A stretch of DNA of 64,000 bases from an uncultured Collinsella sp. (GCA_900541145.1 UQIH01000009.1:23824-87823); one strand, 5' to 3'. Shown: positions 17,376-29,155, counted from the first letter of the stretch. Numbers and translations are program-made. The notes: a model not told the origin generated them from the letters alone.

Positions 17376-17460
17376 ATGTACCTGCCCTGATGTCTGCGGT
17401 CAATTGTCCTATTCTTGTGGAGAAGCTGTGCGCACGCTGACCTGCAGATTCGTACTGTGC

Positions 17461-17489
17461 TTGCACGTTTCCGCAGCTATTGGTATAGT
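17461..17489 (+). promoter_or_regulatory. Promoter of the rimP-nusA-infB operon
   Basis: TTGCAC at 17461-17466 and TATAGT at 17484-17489 are separated by 17 bases, close to the ideal primary-sigma promoter. Transcription should start near 17496, about 70 bases before rimP. Confidence 0.8.
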
Positions 17490-17517
17490 TTGCTTGCAAA
17501 TGAAGTTGTAATTGAAA

Positions 17518-17547
17518 GAAGTGGGGTTTCGGCCCCGCTTCTTTTTT
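17518..17547 (+). terminator. Attenuator-type terminator in the rimP-nusA leader
   Basis: GAAGTGGGG (17518-17526) and CCCCGCTTC (17533-17541) form a 9-bp stem with one G-U pair, followed by six T residues. It lies between the promoter at 17461-17489 and the rimP start, so every transcript must read through it. Since this operon encodes NusA, a factor that acts at such hairpins, feedback control by NusA is an attractive inference. Confidence 0.75.
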
Positions 17548-17567
17548 GTATGGATGGAGGTGCCGCA

Positions 17568-18062
17568 ATGGTCAAGACCAAGACCGAGCAGGCGATCATC
17601 GACGCGCTCGAGGCCGTCGCTCCCCAGCACGATGTCGACATCGTCGACGTCGAGCTCGTGGGTGCCACCAAGGCCCCCTGCGTGCGCGTGCGTATCGAGG
17701 GTGCCGAGGGTCAGAGCCTGTCGCTCAACGACGTCACGGCCAACACCAAGTGGGTCGGCGATGTGATTGAGGAGCTCGACCCCATCTCTTCGAGCTATAC
17801 GCTCGAGGTGTCGAGCCCGGGTATGGCGCGCCCGCTGCGCCGCCCGAGTGACTTTGCCCGCTTTGTGGGCGAGAACTGCGAGCTCACCTCTACCGCCACC
17901 GAGGGCCGTCGCAAGTACGCCGGCAAGATTGCCGCCGCCACCGAGACGAACGTGACCCTCGAGCTCGAGGACGGCGAGTCCGTTACCCTCGATTTCTCTG
18001 ATGTTAAAAAGTGCAAGTTGAAGCCCACCTACGACTTCAAGCCCGCGAAGGAAGGAAAGTAA
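17568..18062 (+). CDS. rimP: Ribosome maturation factor RimP
   Basis: ATG 17568 follows GGAGG with good spacing; earlier in-frame codons lie in the attenuator. The 164-residue protein has the RimP pattern: an N-terminal alpha/beta domain with 'VDIVDVELVGATKAPCVRVRIEG' split by conserved hydrophobics, then 'YTLEVSSPGMARPLRRPSDF'. An SH3-like C-terminal domain with 'YAGKIAAATE' and 'LDFSDVKKCKLKP' follows. RimP helps 30S subunit maturation. Its place directly before nusA is the standard bacterial arrangement. Confidence 0.93.
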   Translation: MVKTKTEQAIIDALEAVAPQHDVDIVDVELVGATKAPCVRVRIEGAEGQSLSLNDVTANTKWVGDVIEELDPISSSYTLEVSSPGMARPLRRPSDFARFVGENCELTSTATEGRRKYAGKIAAATETNVTLELEDGESVTLDFSDVKKCKLKPTYDFKPAKEGK

Positions 18063-18063
18063 G

Positions 18064-19311
18064 ATGGCAGCATCCGACATGATGTCCGCCCTGATGGAGC
18101 TTTGCCAGGAGAAGCACATCGACCAGCTCTACCTGATCGACCGCCTGGAGCAGTCGCTCGCCAAGAGCTATGCCGAGATCCTGCATCTTGAGTGGGGCGC
18201 CAAGGTGACCATCGACCGCACCACCGGTAAGATCTACGTCTACCGCCTGGAGCCGATTGACGATTCCATGGACGAGGAGGGCAACTTCACCGAGTTTGAG
18301 GAGATCGACGTCACCCCCAAGAACACGAGCCGCATAGCTGCCCAGCACGCCAAGGCCGAGATCAACGCCATCGTGCGTAACTCCGCTCGCGAGCAGATCT
18401 ACGAGGAGTTCTCCGGCCGCATCGGTGACCTCATCAGCGGTACCGTGCTGCAGTCCACGCCCGACTTCACGATCGTCAAGATCCGCGAGGGCGTCGAGGC
18501 CGAGCTGCCGCACTTCGATCAGCGTCGTTACGAGAACGAGCGCAACGAGCGTCCGATGGGCGAGCGCTACCTGCACAACCAGCACATCAAGGCCGTGATC
18601 ATCGACGTTCGCGACCCCAACTCCAACCTGCAACCGGTTCGCGGCGAGCACAGCCGTCCGCCGATTGTCATCTCCCGTACCCACCCCGAGCTCATGCGTC
18701 GTCTGTTTGAGCAGGAGGTGCCCGAGATCTATGAGGGCACCGTCCAGATCAAGTCGATTGCCCGCGAGCCCGGCCAGCGCTCCAAGGTCGCCGTCCATTC
18801 GCTCGACGATCGCCTGGATCCCGTGGGCGCCTGCGTCGGCCCCAAGGGCAGCCGTGTTCGCGCTGTCGTGGGCGAGCTCCGTGGCGAGCGCGTCGACGTC
18901 ATCCTGTGGGATGCCGATCCGGCCGTCTACGTCGCCAACGCCCTGTCGCCCGCCAAGGTCACTCGCGTCCTTATCGACGAGGAGAAGGCCTATGCCGGCG
19001 TCATCGTGCCCGACGACCAGCTGTCCCTCGCCATCGGCAAGGAGGGCCAGAACGCCCGCCTCGCCGCGCGCCTGACCGGCTGGCACATCGACATCAAGTC
19101 CGAGACCCTTGCCGCCGACATCCTCAAGAACGTTCCCGTTCACGAGGAGCCCGCCGCCGACCTGATCGGTGACGAGGAGGACGAGGACGTCCGTCGCTGC
19201 GAGTTCGTGTCCGAGGACGGCATCCAGTGCCGCAACCAGGCCCGTCCCGGCTCCCGTTTCTGCGGTGTCCATGACACCGACGCCTTCGATGATGCGGAGG
19301 ACCTGATCTAG
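18064..19311 (+). CDS. nusA: Transcription factor NusA with an extra C-terminal Cys/His motif
   Basis: The 415-residue protein contains the NusA N-terminal RNA-polymerase-binding domain (about 1-135), an S1 domain ('[24 protein letters not shown]') and two KH domains with '[27 protein letters not shown]' broken over the first. It controls pausing, termination and antitermination. Unusually, after an acidic linker it ends in C379-x9-C389-x10-C400-x2-H403, a small zinc-binding-like motif absent from standard NusA. The usual neighbour ylxR/rnpM, also a small cysteine protein, is missing between nusA and infB. The tail may be a fused RNA- or protein-binding element; that is inference. Confidence 0.93.
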   Translation: MAASDMMSALMELCQEKHIDQLYLIDRLEQSLAKSYAEILHLEWGAKVTIDRTTGKIYVYRLEPIDDSMDEEGNFTEFEEIDVTPKNTSRIAAQHAKAEINAIVRNSAREQIYEEFSGRIGDLISGTVLQSTPDFTIVKIREGVEAELPHFDQRRYENERNERPMGERYLHNQHIKAVIIDVRDPNSNLQPVRGEHSRPPIVISRTHPELMRRLFEQEVPEIYEGTVQIKSIAREPGQRSKVAVHSLDDRLDPVGACVGPKGSRVRAVVGELRGERVDVILWDADPAVYVANALSPAKVTRVLIDEEKAYAGVIVPDDQLSLAIGKEGQNARLAARLTGWHIDIKSETLAADILKNVPVHEEPAADLIGDEEDEDVRRCEFVSEDGIQCRNQARPGSRFCGVHDTDAFDDAEDLI

Positions 19312-19402
19312 CGCGCGGTCGCGCCGGGCAGGTCCCAGCGCATACCCCACGCTCGTTCAGTCTCTAGGCACCCAAGGTGCCAGAAAGGGTAGGTGAAGTC
19401 AT

Positions 19403-22117
19403 ATGGCAAAAGTCCGTGTGTCCACCCTGGCCAAAGAGTTCGGCATGACCTCCAAGGAACTGATGGGTCATCTCGCCGAAATGAAGATTCCCGCTAAGTC
19501 CGCTTCCTCCGCCCTGGAGGACGCCTACGTCGCTATGGTCCGCAAGCAGCTCGCCTCGGTGATCGAGGCCCGCGCCCAGGAAGTCGAGGCCGCCAAGCTG
19601 GCCGAGGAGCAGGCCGCTGCCGCCGAGGAGGCAGCACGCGCTGCCGAGGCAGAGCGCGAGCGCATCGCCGCCGAGAAGGCGCGCGAGGAGGAGCGCCGCC
19701 AGTTCGCCGCCGCCCAGGCCGCCGAGGAGGCCGCCCGCGCCGAGGCCGAGGCTAAGAAGAAGGCCGAGCAGGAGCGCCTTGCCCGCGAGAAGGAGGAGGC
19801 TGCCCGCGAGGCCCAGCGCCGCGCCGTTCCCGCTTCCGACTCCGGTTCGCGCTTCCGTTCGCTGCTCGACCAGATCGCCGCACAGGAGACCGTGCTTAAG
19901 GAGAAGAAGGACGCCGAGGAGAAGGCCAAGGCCGAGCGCGCCGCCGAGCGCGGCAACCGTCGTGGCGGCAACAACGACCGCCGCGGTGGCCGTCGTAACG
20001 ATCGCAACGCCTCCGACAACAACTCCGAGCGCAACGCCTCCGAGAACCGTTCGCACAGCCATCGCACCAACGCAAGCAACAACGTCGCTGCCGGCATGGA
20101 CTTCCCCAACCCCGACAAGCAGGGCAAGGGCAAGAAGCGCAAGGGTGGTCACAACAACGAAGAGGACCACTACAGCCGCATGGCTCGCGAGGCTGAGGAG
20201 TACAGCCGCGAGAAGGTGCTCGAGGAGGCTCGTGCCGCCGTCGAGGAGGCCTCTCGCGAGTCCACTGGTCGCCGCAAAAAGCGCAAGGAGAAGCGCGAGC
20301 GCGAGGCCGCAAAGGCTCAGGAAGAGCGCAAGATTGAGGAGGCGCTGGCCCAGGGCGTGAACCCCGAGGAGCTCGACGCCATCAAGGTCTCCCAGGGCGT
20401 TACCGTCCAGGAGCTCGCCGAGGCGCTCGACGTTCCTGCCAACGACATCATCAAGCGCCTGTTCCTGCTGGGCACGCCGCTTACCATGACGCAGTCCATG
20501 TCCGACGACCTCGTCGAGCTCGTTGCCGACGACCTGGGCCGTCAGATCAAGATCATCACCCCCGAGGAGGAGAACACCTTCTCGTTCTACGACGATCCCG
20601 CCGACCTTAAGCCTCGTGCCCCGGTCGTCACCGTCATGGGCCACGTCGACCACGGCAAGACGAGCCTCCTCGACGCCATCCGTCACACCGGCGTCGCTGC
20701 CGGCGAGGCGGGCGGCATTACGCAGGCCATCGGCGCTTCGCAGGTCATGATCAACGACCGCAAGATCACCTTCATCGATACCCCCGGTCATGCCACCTTT
20801 ACGGCCATGCGTGCCCGCGGCGCCAAGGTGACCGATATCGTCATCCTGATCGTGGCCGCCGACGACGGCGTCATGCCCCAGACCATCGAGTCGATCAACC
20901 ACGCCAAGGCCGCCGGTGTTCCCATCGTCGTCGCCGTCAACAAGATCGATAAGCCGGGCGCCAACCCCGACCGCGTGCGCCAGGAGCTCACCGAGTACGG
21001 CATCATCCCCGAGGAGTGGGGCGGACAGAACATGTTCGTCAACATCTCGGCCAAGCAGAAGATCGGTATCGACGATCTGCTCGAGACCGTCCTGCTCCAG
21101 GCCGACGTGCTCGAGCTCAAGGCCAACCCTGATACGTTCGCTTCGGGCAACGTCCTCGAGGCTAAGCTCGACAAGGGTCGCGGCTCGGTTGCCACCGTGC
21201 TCGTGACCCGCGGCACCCTGCACGTTGGCGACACGCTGGTCGCCGGTCTCACCTATGGCCGCGTCCGTGCCATGCTCGACCCCAAGGGCAACGCCGTCAC
21301 CGAGGCCGGTCCCTCCGACGCCGTCGAGATTCTGGGCCTGCAGTCCGTCCCCAACGCCGGTGACGAGTTCCGCGTGTTCGAGGACGAGCGCGAGGCACGT
21401 GCGCTGGCCGACGAGCGTTCGCTCAAGGCCCGTATCGAGGAGCAGAGCCGCGTGAAGCACGTGACGCTCGAGAACCTCTTCGAGACCATCGCCGACGCCG
21501 AGGTCAAGGAGCTCAACCTGATCATCAAGGCCGACGTCCAGGGCTCCATCGAGGCCCTTCAGGACTCCCTCGACAAGATGGATCAGTCCGAGGTGCGCAT
21601 CAACACGATTCACTCCGCCGTTGGTGCCATCAACGAGACCGACGTCGTCCTGGCCGACGCCTCCAATGCCATCATCATCGGCTTTGGCGTCCGTCCCGAC
21701 GGCAAGGCCCGCTCCGCTGCCGAGCGCGAGGGCGTCGAGATCCGTTGCTACGACGTCATCTACAAGTGCCTCGAGGACCTCGACGCTGCCCGCATCGGTA
21801 TGCTCAAGCCCACCGAGGTCGAGGTCTCCACGGGTACTGCGACCGTTCTGGACACCTTCAAGGTGCCCAAGGTCGGTATCGCCGCCGGTGTCCGCGTCGA
21901 AGAGGGCGAGATCGCCGCGACCGATTCTGTGCGCCTGGTGCGCGACGGCATCGTGGTCTTCAACGGTAAAATCGCCTCGATGCGCCACTACAAGGACGAG
22001 GCCAAGAGCCTCAAGAGCGGCTCCGAGGGCGGTATTGGCCTGGAGAACTTCCAGGACATCAAGCCTGGCGACACCATTGAGGGCTACCGCATCGACCAGG
22101 TTGCCCGTACCGAGTAG
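19403..22117 (+). CDS. infB: Translation initiation factor IF-2
   Basis: The 904-residue GTPase places initiator tRNA on the 30S subunit. Residues about 1-55 form an IF2-N domain ('[22 protein letters not shown]'). A long charged, Ala/Glu/Arg-rich coiled-coil and linker region runs to about residue 320. A second IF2-N motif follows, then the G domain with G1 'GHVDHGKTS', 'DTPGH' and 'NKID', and then the EF-Tu-like and C-terminal domains. A GGCACC/GGTGCC mini-hairpin at 19367-19381 sits just before the ribosome binding site. The gene belongs to the nusA operon. Confidence 0.96.
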   Translation: MAKVRVSTLAKEFGMTSKELMGHLAEMKIPAKSASSALEDAYVAMVRKQLASVIEARAQEVEAAKLAEEQAAAAEEAARAAEAERERIAAEKAREEERRQFAAAQAAEEAARAEAEAKKKAEQERLAREKEEAAREAQRRAVPASDSGSRFRSLLDQIAAQETVLKEKKDAEEKAKAERAAERGNRRGGNNDRRGGRRNDRNASDNNSERNASENRSHSHRTNASNNVAAGMDFPNPDKQGKGKKRKGGHNNEEDHYSRMAREAEEYSREKVLEEARAAVEEASRESTGRRKKRKEKREREAAKAQEERKIEEALAQGVNPEELDAIKVSQGVTVQELAEALDVPANDIIKRLFLLGTPLTMTQSMSDDLVELVADDLGRQIKIITPEEENTFSFYDDPADLKPRAPVVTVMGHVDHGKTSLLDAIRHTGVAAGEAGGITQAIGASQVMINDRKITFIDTPGHATFTAMRARGAKVTDIVILIVAADDGVMPQTIESINHAKAAGVPIVVAVNKIDKPGANPDRVRQELTEYGIIPEEWGGQNMFVNISAKQKIGIDDLLETVLLQADVLELKANPDTFASGNVLEAKLDKGRGSVATVLVTRGTLHVGDTLVAGLTYGRVRAMLDPKGNAVTEAGPSDAVEILGLQSVPNAGDEFRVFEDEREARALADERSLKARIEEQSRVKHVTLENLFETIADAEVKELNLIIKADVQGSIEALQDSLDKMDQSEVRINTIHSAVGAINETDVVLADASNAIIIGFGVRPDGKARSAAEREGVEIRCYDVIYKCLEDLDAARIGMLKPTEVEVSTGTATVLDTFKVPKVGIAAGVRVEEGEIAATDSVRLVRDGIVVFNGKIASMRHYKDEAKSLKSGSEGGIGLENFQDIKPGDTIEGYRIDQVARTE

Positions 22118-22128
22118 GGGGTAGCGCT

Positions 22129-22539
22129 ATGAAGCAAACGCAGGCAACCCGCCGTCTGGGCGAGCAGCTTCGCGAGAAGCTCGGTTATATCCTGCTCTTT
22201 GAGGTTTCCGATCCGCGTCTCGACCTGGTCACCCTGACCGCGGTCGAGGTCGCGGTGGACCGTTCGTTCGCGCGCGTGTACGTGTCGTGCGACGCGAGCC
22301 GCTACGACGAGGTCATGGAGGCGCTCGCCAGCGCCAAGGGCCGCATCCGTAGACTGTTGGCCCGCTCGCTCGATTGGCGCGTCACGCCCGAGCTCGATTT
22401 TCGCATCGATCGCTCGACCGATGAGGCCGAGCGCATCACGCGTGCGCTGGAAAACGTTCCCGCCACGCTTGCGATCGAAAAGGACGAGGACGGCTATCCA
22501 ATAGCGGATGTCGCCCAGGAGGCAGCTTTAGATGAGTAA
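22129..22539 (+). CDS. rbfA: Ribosome-binding factor A
   Basis: The 136-residue protein has the RbfA KH-like pattern 'LGEQLREKLGYILLFEVSDP', then 'VYVSCDASRYDEVMEAL', 'LARSLDWRVTPELDF' and 'DRSTDEAERI'. RbfA binds 30S precursors and supports 16S rRNA 5'-end maturation. It lies 11 bases after infB and its end overlaps the next gene by 8 bases, so translation is coupled. Confidence 0.93.
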   Translation: MKQTQATRRLGEQLREKLGYILLFEVSDPRLDLVTLTAVEVAVDRSFARVYVSCDASRYDEVMEALASAKGRIRRLLARSLDWRVTPELDFRIDRSTDEAERITRALENVPATLAIEKDEDGYPIADVAQEAALDE

Positions 22540-23575
22540 TTCCGCCGACCTCGCATCGTGCGAGTCTGCAGATATTCAGCGACGCATCCTCGAGCTCATC
22601 GAGGGTGCGTCCTCCATTGCGATTTCGGGACATACGTCTCCCGATGGTGACGCCCTGGGCTCCGTGCTGGGTCTGGGCTTATCGCTTATGAAGTTTTTCC
22701 CCAACAAGGACATTGCCCTGTTGCTGGCAGACGATGACCCGGTTCCGCGCATCTACCGCTTTATGGAGGGCGCCGACCGTCTGGTGCCGGCATCTGCGTA
22801 TACCGGCAATCCGGACCTGTTCATCTCGGTGGACGTGCCGGTCGTCGAGCGTCTGAACAACTCCGCCGAGGTGCTCCGCCGCTCGTCGCATGTGGTGTGC
22901 TTCGATCACCATCCGGCGCGCGAGGAATTTGCCGAGCTGAGCCTGAGGTGCGTCGGCGCCGCGGCCTGCGCCATGATCATCGACCGCTTTTTGGACAATT
23001 GCGGCATTGTGGCTCGCAACGGTGTCGCGACCTGCCTGCTGTGCGGCCTGGTGACCGATACCGGTCGTTTTCAGTACCAAAACGCCGATGCTGCTGCGTT
23101 CCATGCCGCCTCGCGCCTGGTCGCGCACGGTGCCGATCCGGCGCGCGTCGCGCTCGAGGTCTACCAGAGCATGCGCGTAGAGTTCTTGCATCTCAAGTCC
23201 ATCGTTATGGGTCGTATCAAGACCGTGGCGCACGGTCGCGTGGCATATAGTTATGCGTACCAGAGCGACCTCGAGGCCTGCGGCGTCACTTCGGATGAGT
23301 GCGACGGTCTGGTCGATGTGGTGCGTTCGGTGATGGGCGTTGAGGTCTGCCTGTTCCTAAAGGGCATCGAGGGCGATACCAAGGTGCGCGGCAACCTGCG
23401 CTCCAAGGGTGACCTCGATGTGTCCGAGATCGCTGCCAACTTTGGCGGTGGCGGGCATCATGCCGCCGCCGGCTTTTCCAACAACGGAACGATTCGCGAG
23501 ACGCTCGCCGTGGCACTTCCCATGCTGGCCGAGCTGGTGGGGGAGGATCCCGCTTCGGTGGCCGTCGAGCTCTAA
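22532..23575 (+). CDS. nrnA: DHH-family phosphoesterase (NrnA-type oligoribonuclease/pAp phosphatase)
   Basis: The 347-residue protein has the DHH domain motifs 'GHTSPDGDALGS', 'ISVDVP' and 'CFDHHPA', and the DHHA1 C-terminal motif 'FGGGGHHAAAGF'. NrnA-type enzymes use manganese to degrade oligoribonucleotides to mononucleotides and to dephosphorylate pAp. Its location between rbfA and truB is conserved in many Gram-positive bacteria. The ATG overlaps rbfA by 8 bases. Confidence 0.9.
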   Translation: MSNSADLASCESADIQRRILELIEGASSIAISGHTSPDGDALGSVLGLGLSLMKFFPNKDIALLLADDDPVPRIYRFMEGADRLVPASAYTGNPDLFISVDVPVVERLNNSAEVLRRSSHVVCFDHHPAREEFAELSLRCVGAAACAMIIDRFLDNCGIVARNGVATCLLCGLVTDTGRFQYQNADAAAFHAASRLVAHGADPARVALEVYQSMRVEFLHLKSIVMGRIKTVAHGRVAYSYAYQSDLEACGVTSDECDGLVDVVRSVMGVEVCLFLKGIEGDTKVRGNLRSKGDLDVSEIAANFGGGGHHAAAGFSNNGTIRETLAVALPMLAELVGEDPASVAVEL

Positions 23576-23590
23576 CATTTTGGATGGTAC

Positions 23591-24523
23591 ATGGCTCGTC
23601 GTACGCCTTCTCAATTGAATATGCTGCTCGCCGTCGATAAGCCGGTGGGCTGCACGTCCCACGACGTGGTATCGCAGTGCCGACGCGCCCTCCATGAGCG
23701 ACGCATCGGCCATGCTGGTACGCTCGACCCCATGGCCTCGGGTGTCATGGTGGTGGGCGTGGGTCAGGCGACCCGTCTGCTGGGCATGCTAACCCTCGAT
23801 ACCAAAAGTTATGTTGCCGACATTTCGTTTGGTGTCGAGACCAATACCGATGACGCGGAGGGCGAGGCCGTCCGCACGGTGCCCGTTGCCCCCGAGATGC
23901 GCGATCTCGCTTACGCCCGTGAGCAGCTGGCCGCTATGCTTGGCCCGCAGATGCAGGTGCCGCCAGCTTTTTCGGCCATCTCGGTCAATGGCGTTCGCGC
24001 CTATAAGAGTGCTCGCGAGGGCAATGCGGTCGACTTGCCTCCGCGCCCCGTCGAGGTCTATGCCGCCGACCTGATCGCCGTGGGCGGCGAGGGCGATACG
24101 TGCGTCTGGACCGTGGCGTTTTCGGTAAGCAAAGGCACCTACATTCGCGCGCTCGCTCGCGATCTGGGTCGTGCCTGCGATAGCGCTGCACATATTTCCG
24201 CGCTGCGCCGTACGGCCTCCGGCGTGGTTTCCATTGGCGCCTGTCATGCGGTAGAGGAGCTCTCTGCCGAGACCGCTGCCGGTTTCGCTCTGGATCCCAT
24301 CGCCGCCTTAGGTGCCACGCGTGTCGATTTGCCGGGTAATCTTGCAGACGACCTGCTTTGTGGCCGCCGCATTCCCGTTGAACGCGCGCTTGCGGACTTC
24401 GATACGGCGAAGGCGCCGTTCGCGCTCGTACTCGATGGGGGATTGAAGGCGCTTGCTCGTATCGAGGGCGGCCGCTTTGTGATGGAGCACGTCTTTCCGC
24501 AGGCGATCGGCGGTGTTCGATGA
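23591..24523 (+). CDS. truB: tRNA pseudouridine-55 synthase
   Basis: The 310-residue protein shows 'MLLAVDKPVGCTSHDVV', the catalytic 'HAGTLDPMASGVMVV' with the conserved Asp, and 'SVSKGTYIRALARDLG'. TruB makes pseudouridine 55 in the tRNA T-loop. The C-terminal part is the PUA-like extension. It overlaps ribF by 4 bases, the ATGA arrangement. Confidence 0.94.
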   Translation: MARRTPSQLNMLLAVDKPVGCTSHDVVSQCRRALHERRIGHAGTLDPMASGVMVVGVGQATRLLGMLTLDTKSYVADISFGVETNTDDAEGEAVRTVPVAPEMRDLAYAREQLAAMLGPQMQVPPAFSAISVNGVRAYKSAREGNAVDLPPRPVEVYAADLIAVGGEGDTCVWTVAFSVSKGTYIRALARDLGRACDSAAHISALRRTASGVVSIGACHAVEELSAETAAGFALDPIAALGATRVDLPGNLADDLLCGRRIPVERALADFDTAKAPFALVLDGGLKALARIEGGRFVMEHVFPQAIGGVR

Positions 24524-25527
24524 TGCTGGCGCCCCACGAGCTCGCGCGTATTTTTTTCGCGGGTGAGTTAGATGAGGCCCGTATCGTTTCTGCCGATGCA
24601 TTTGATGGATGCGAGTTCTTGGGCGCCGCGTCGATCGCCATTGGCGTGTTTGATGGCGTGCATCGTGGGCACCAAGAGCTGATCGACGCGGTTATTCGCG
24701 ATGCGCATGATCACGGCAGCAAAGCGGTCGTGATCACCTTCGATCCTGATCCGGACGTCGTGGTGAGCCCTTCGCCCGCTCAAAAATTGATGACGACGGC
24801 TGACCGCCTGCATGCCCTGGCTCAAACCGGGGTCGATGCGGTGGTGGCCGTTCCCTTTACGCCCGCCGTGGCGGCACTCGACCATGTCGGGTTTCTGGCG
24901 TTGTTGTCGCGCGTTGTCGACATTCGCTCCATTCGTGTCGGCAGCGACTTTAGGCTCGGCCGCGGCGGCGCTTCGGGCGTTGCCGAGATGCGCGCCTGGG
25001 GCACTGAGCGTGGGGTTGACGTTTACGGTCACGACCTACTCTGCGTTAACGGGCAGACCATCTGCGCCACGCGCATCCGCCATGAGCTGGGTCAGGGTCA
25101 TGTGGAGCTGGCTGCCGAGCTTCTCGGCCGTCCCTATATGCTGCGCGGCGTTGTGGCGGCTGGCCGTCACGAGGGCTCCGACATGGGCTTTCCCACGGCA
25201 AACATCCAGGTGCCCGACGGCATCCAGGTGCCTGCCGATGGCGTCTATGAGGGTCTGGTGCTGGTCGACGATACCGTATGGCCTGCTGCCGTCAACGTGG
25301 GGCTGCCGCCGACCTATGCCGATGATGCCGCCTCGGCACATCTCGAGGCCAACTTGATCGGCTATGCGGGCGACCTGTATGGCGCTTCCGCGTCGCTGGC
25401 GTTTACGCGCTGGCTGCGTCCGTCTCGCGTGTTCGATTCCCTGGACGAGTTGATCGCGACCGTCGAGGGTAATATCGACGATATCCGTCATAACTTGGGT
25501 GAGCAGGGGGTGAGTATCCGTGATTAG
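24520..25527 (+). CDS. ribF: Bifunctional riboflavin kinase / FAD synthetase
   Basis: The 335-residue protein combines an N-terminal FAD synthetase (adenylyltransferase) domain with 'IGVFDGVHRGHQELI' and 'ITFDPDPD', and a C-terminal flavokinase domain with 'GSDMGFPTANIQVP' and 'YEGLVLV'. It makes FMN and FAD from riboflavin and ATP. There is about a 30-residue N-terminal extension compared with many RibF proteins. It overlaps truB by 4 bases and dnaG by 8 bases. Confidence 0.93.
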   Translation: MMLAPHELARIFFAGELDEARIVSADAFDGCEFLGAASIAIGVFDGVHRGHQELIDAVIRDAHDHGSKAVVITFDPDPDVVVSPSPAQKLMTTADRLHALAQTGVDAVVAVPFTPAVAALDHVGFLALLSRVVDIRSIRVGSDFRLGRGGASGVAEMRAWGTERGVDVYGHDLLCVNGQTICATRIRHELGQGHVELAAELLGRPYMLRGVVAAGRHEGSDMGFPTANIQVPDGIQVPADGVYEGLVLVDDTVWPAAVNVGLPPTYADDAASAHLEANLIGYAGDLYGASASLAFTRWLRPSRVFDSLDELIATVEGNIDDIRHNLGEQGVSIRD

Positions 25528-27649
25528 CGATGAGGAAAAAGATCAGGTACGCGCGGCGTCGGACCTGGTTGCCATCGTGCAGGAAACGGTTGAGCTCAAG
25601 CCCCGCGGCCATGAGTTTTGGGGCTGCTGCCCGTTTCATGGCGAAAAGACCCCATCGTTTCACATTATCCCTGCTACGCAGGTGTGGCACTGCTTTGGTT
25701 GCGGCGAGGGCGGCGACGTCTTTACCTACATCATGAAGCGCGAGAACCTGAGTTTTCCCGAGTCGATCCGCTACCTGGCCGACCGTGCGGGAATTGAACT
25801 GCACGATACCGGTGCGCAGCGCGATCGCGGCACCAAGCGCGCCCGCATCTATGACCTGTGCGCCGAGACGGCTCAGTTCTACCACACCATGCTTATGCGC
25901 GGTAAGGACAGCCGTCCGCGCGAGTACTTTGCCAGTCGCGGTATGGGTGGCGATGTCTGTCGCCGCTATTGCCTGGGTTTTGCGCCGGGTCGCAACATGC
26001 TGGTTTCGCACCTGTCTCAGGCGGGCTTTACCCCGCAGGAGATGATTGACGCCAATGTGGCCGTGAGCCGCGGGCGCGGACAGCTCGCGGACCGCTTTTA
26101 TGACCGTGTGATGTTTCCCATCTTTGATGAGCAGGGTCACAATATCGCCTTTGGCGGGCGCATCATGGGCGATGGTCAGCCCAAGTACCTCAACACGGCC
26201 GAGACGAGTGTGTTTCATAAAAAACGAAACCTCTATGGCTTTAACTGGGCCAAGGAGTTTATCGTCGCGCAGGATACCGCCATCGTGGTGGAAGGCTATA
26301 CCGACTGCATCGCCTGCTGGGAGGCAGGGATCAAAAACGTCGTCGCCACGCTGGGCACGGCGCTCACGGAGCATCACGTCAAGACGCTCACCCGCTTTGC
26401 CAAGCGCATTGTATATATGTTCGATGGCGACGCCGCCGGTCAAAAGGCCGCGCGCCGCGCGATTCAGTTTATCGAGCAGGATTCGATGGACCTGCGCTGC
26501 GTGGTGCTGCCCGACGGCAACGATCCCATGGAGTTCATCACGGCGCATGGTGGCGAGGCGCTGCAAGCGCGCATTGATGCCGCCGAGCCCCTCATGGACT
26601 TTGTGTACCGTTCGCTACAGGAGTCGAGCGACATTACCACACCGGGCGGTCGCGCTAAAGCGCTCGAGGATGCGCTGACGCTCATCTATCCGCTGCGCGA
26701 CAGCTATATGATCGACACGTACTTTATCCAGATTGCCGATCTGCTGGGTTTGGACCTGGAGACCGTGCGCGCGAGTTCGGGCCGTGTGTTTCGCGATGTC
26801 GCCAAGCGTGAGGATGCGGAGCGACGTCGTGAGCAGAGCTACGAGCGTCAACGCGCGCAAGCTGAGCGCTCGGGCGGTTCGCAGGGACGAAGCTCGGGCG
26901 GCGGTGCGGCTGGTACACGCAGTGCCGGTCGCGGTGCCTGGGCCGCGGGTGCAACGCCGCCGGTGTCCGCACCGGTCGAGGAGGACCCGTACGACTACGT
27001 TCCGCTTGATGCCTATGGGGCCGCGCCGGTGGAGGTCGACGAGGATCTGCCGCCAATCGATGTGCCAGCGGGGATGGAAAGCGCTGCGCCCGTTGCCGAT
27101 AGTTCAAGCGCGGCGGCAGCTCCGTCGATGCCGATTGTTTTGACCGATCTGGAGCGGAAATCCCTGGCGGGGGAGCGCGAGCTGCTGACGATGCTCACGA
27201 GCTACCCCGATCTGTTCCGCACGTATGCCGATCGCATTTGTTCTATCGAGTGGGTCGACCCGCGTCACGAGTCCATTGCGTGGGCCGTGCTGGCAACGCC
27301 GCCGGGAACCGATCCTGCGGCATGCATGGATGCGGCGCGGGCGGTGTGCCCCGAGGCGGCGTCGCTTGTCAGCGCCGGGCGCATTTCGGCGACGAGCAAG
27401 CACCCGACCGAGACGAACATCGTCTTTATGCTCGATACGCTCGAGCTCTACACCATCAAACGTCGCATGCGAGCCGCGCAGGCCAAGTTGCGCCAGGACC
27501 GTTCACTCGACGATGAGGCCCGTCGCGTGCTGACGATGCAGGCGATGCAAGATTCGCAGCGCCAGCGCGAGCTCCAAAAGTCGATCGGTGGCGTGGCCGA
27601 CCCGTTCCGTTTGATCGGTTTGGAGACCGCAGGTGCCGATCAGGCCTAG
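25520..27649 (+). CDS. dnaG: DNA primase
   Basis: The GTG at 25520 gives a 709-residue protein starting at the conserved helix before the CHC2-type zinc finger ('CCPFHGEKTPSFHI' and 'WHCFGCGEGGD'). The catalytic TOPRIM part has 'VVEGYTDCIACWEAG', 'ATLGTALT' and the metal-binding 'FDGDAAGQKA'. Residues about 435-540 are a Gly/Ser/Pro/acidic low-complexity linker leading to the helicase-binding C-terminal domain. It makes RNA primers for replication. It overlaps ribF by 8 bases, which joins the dnaG-rpoD pair to the nusA operon. Confidence 0.95.
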   Translation: MISDEEKDQVRAASDLVAIVQETVELKPRGHEFWGCCPFHGEKTPSFHIIPATQVWHCFGCGEGGDVFTYIMKRENLSFPESIRYLADRAGIELHDTGAQRDRGTKRARIYDLCAETAQFYHTMLMRGKDSRPREYFASRGMGGDVCRRYCLGFAPGRNMLVSHLSQAGFTPQEMIDANVAVSRGRGQLADRFYDRVMFPIFDEQGHNIAFGGRIMGDGQPKYLNTAETSVFHKKRNLYGFNWAKEFIVAQDTAIVVEGYTDCIACWEAGIKNVVATLGTALTEHHVKTLTRFAKRIVYMFDGDAAGQKAARRAIQFIEQDSMDLRCVVLPDGNDPMEFITAHGGEALQARIDAAEPLMDFVYRSLQESSDITTPGGRAKALEDALTLIYPLRDSYMIDTYFIQIADLLGLDLETVRASSGRVFRDVAKREDAERRREQSYERQRAQAERSGGSQGRSSGGGAAGTRSAGRGAWAAGATPPVSAPVEEDPYDYVPLDAYGAAPVEVDEDLPPIDVPAGMESAAPVADSSSAAAAPSMPIVLTDLERKSLAGERELLTMLTSYPDLFRTYADRICSIEWVDPRHESIAWAVLATPPGTDPAACMDAARAVCPEAASLVSAGRISATSKHPTETNIVFMLDTLELYTIKRRMRAAQAKLRQDRSLDDEARRVLTMQAMQDSQRQRELQKSIGGVADPFRLIGLETAGADQA

Positions 27650-27759
27650 ATGTTGTGGTCAACCAGCGTATTCTCGCCTATATCCTGTCTTTATTTTGGG
27701 TATAGACGTCCATGTGTGTGCTAAAGTATTGAGTCCTGTGGACTACGAAGGGAGAATCT

Positions 27760-29103
<1,344 letters not shown>

Positions 29104-29114
29104 TCAAGTAAGAG

Positions 29115-29147
29115 GCGCCCTCAAGCACATCCGCTTGGGGGCGCTTT
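29115..29147 (+). terminator. Intrinsic terminator of rpoD
   Basis: GCGCCCTCAAGC (29115-29126) pairs with GCTTGGGGGCGC (29133-29144) with one G-U pair and is followed by TTT. It closes the long rimP-to-rpoD operon. Confidence 0.8.
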
Positions 29148-29155
29148 CATGTAGA

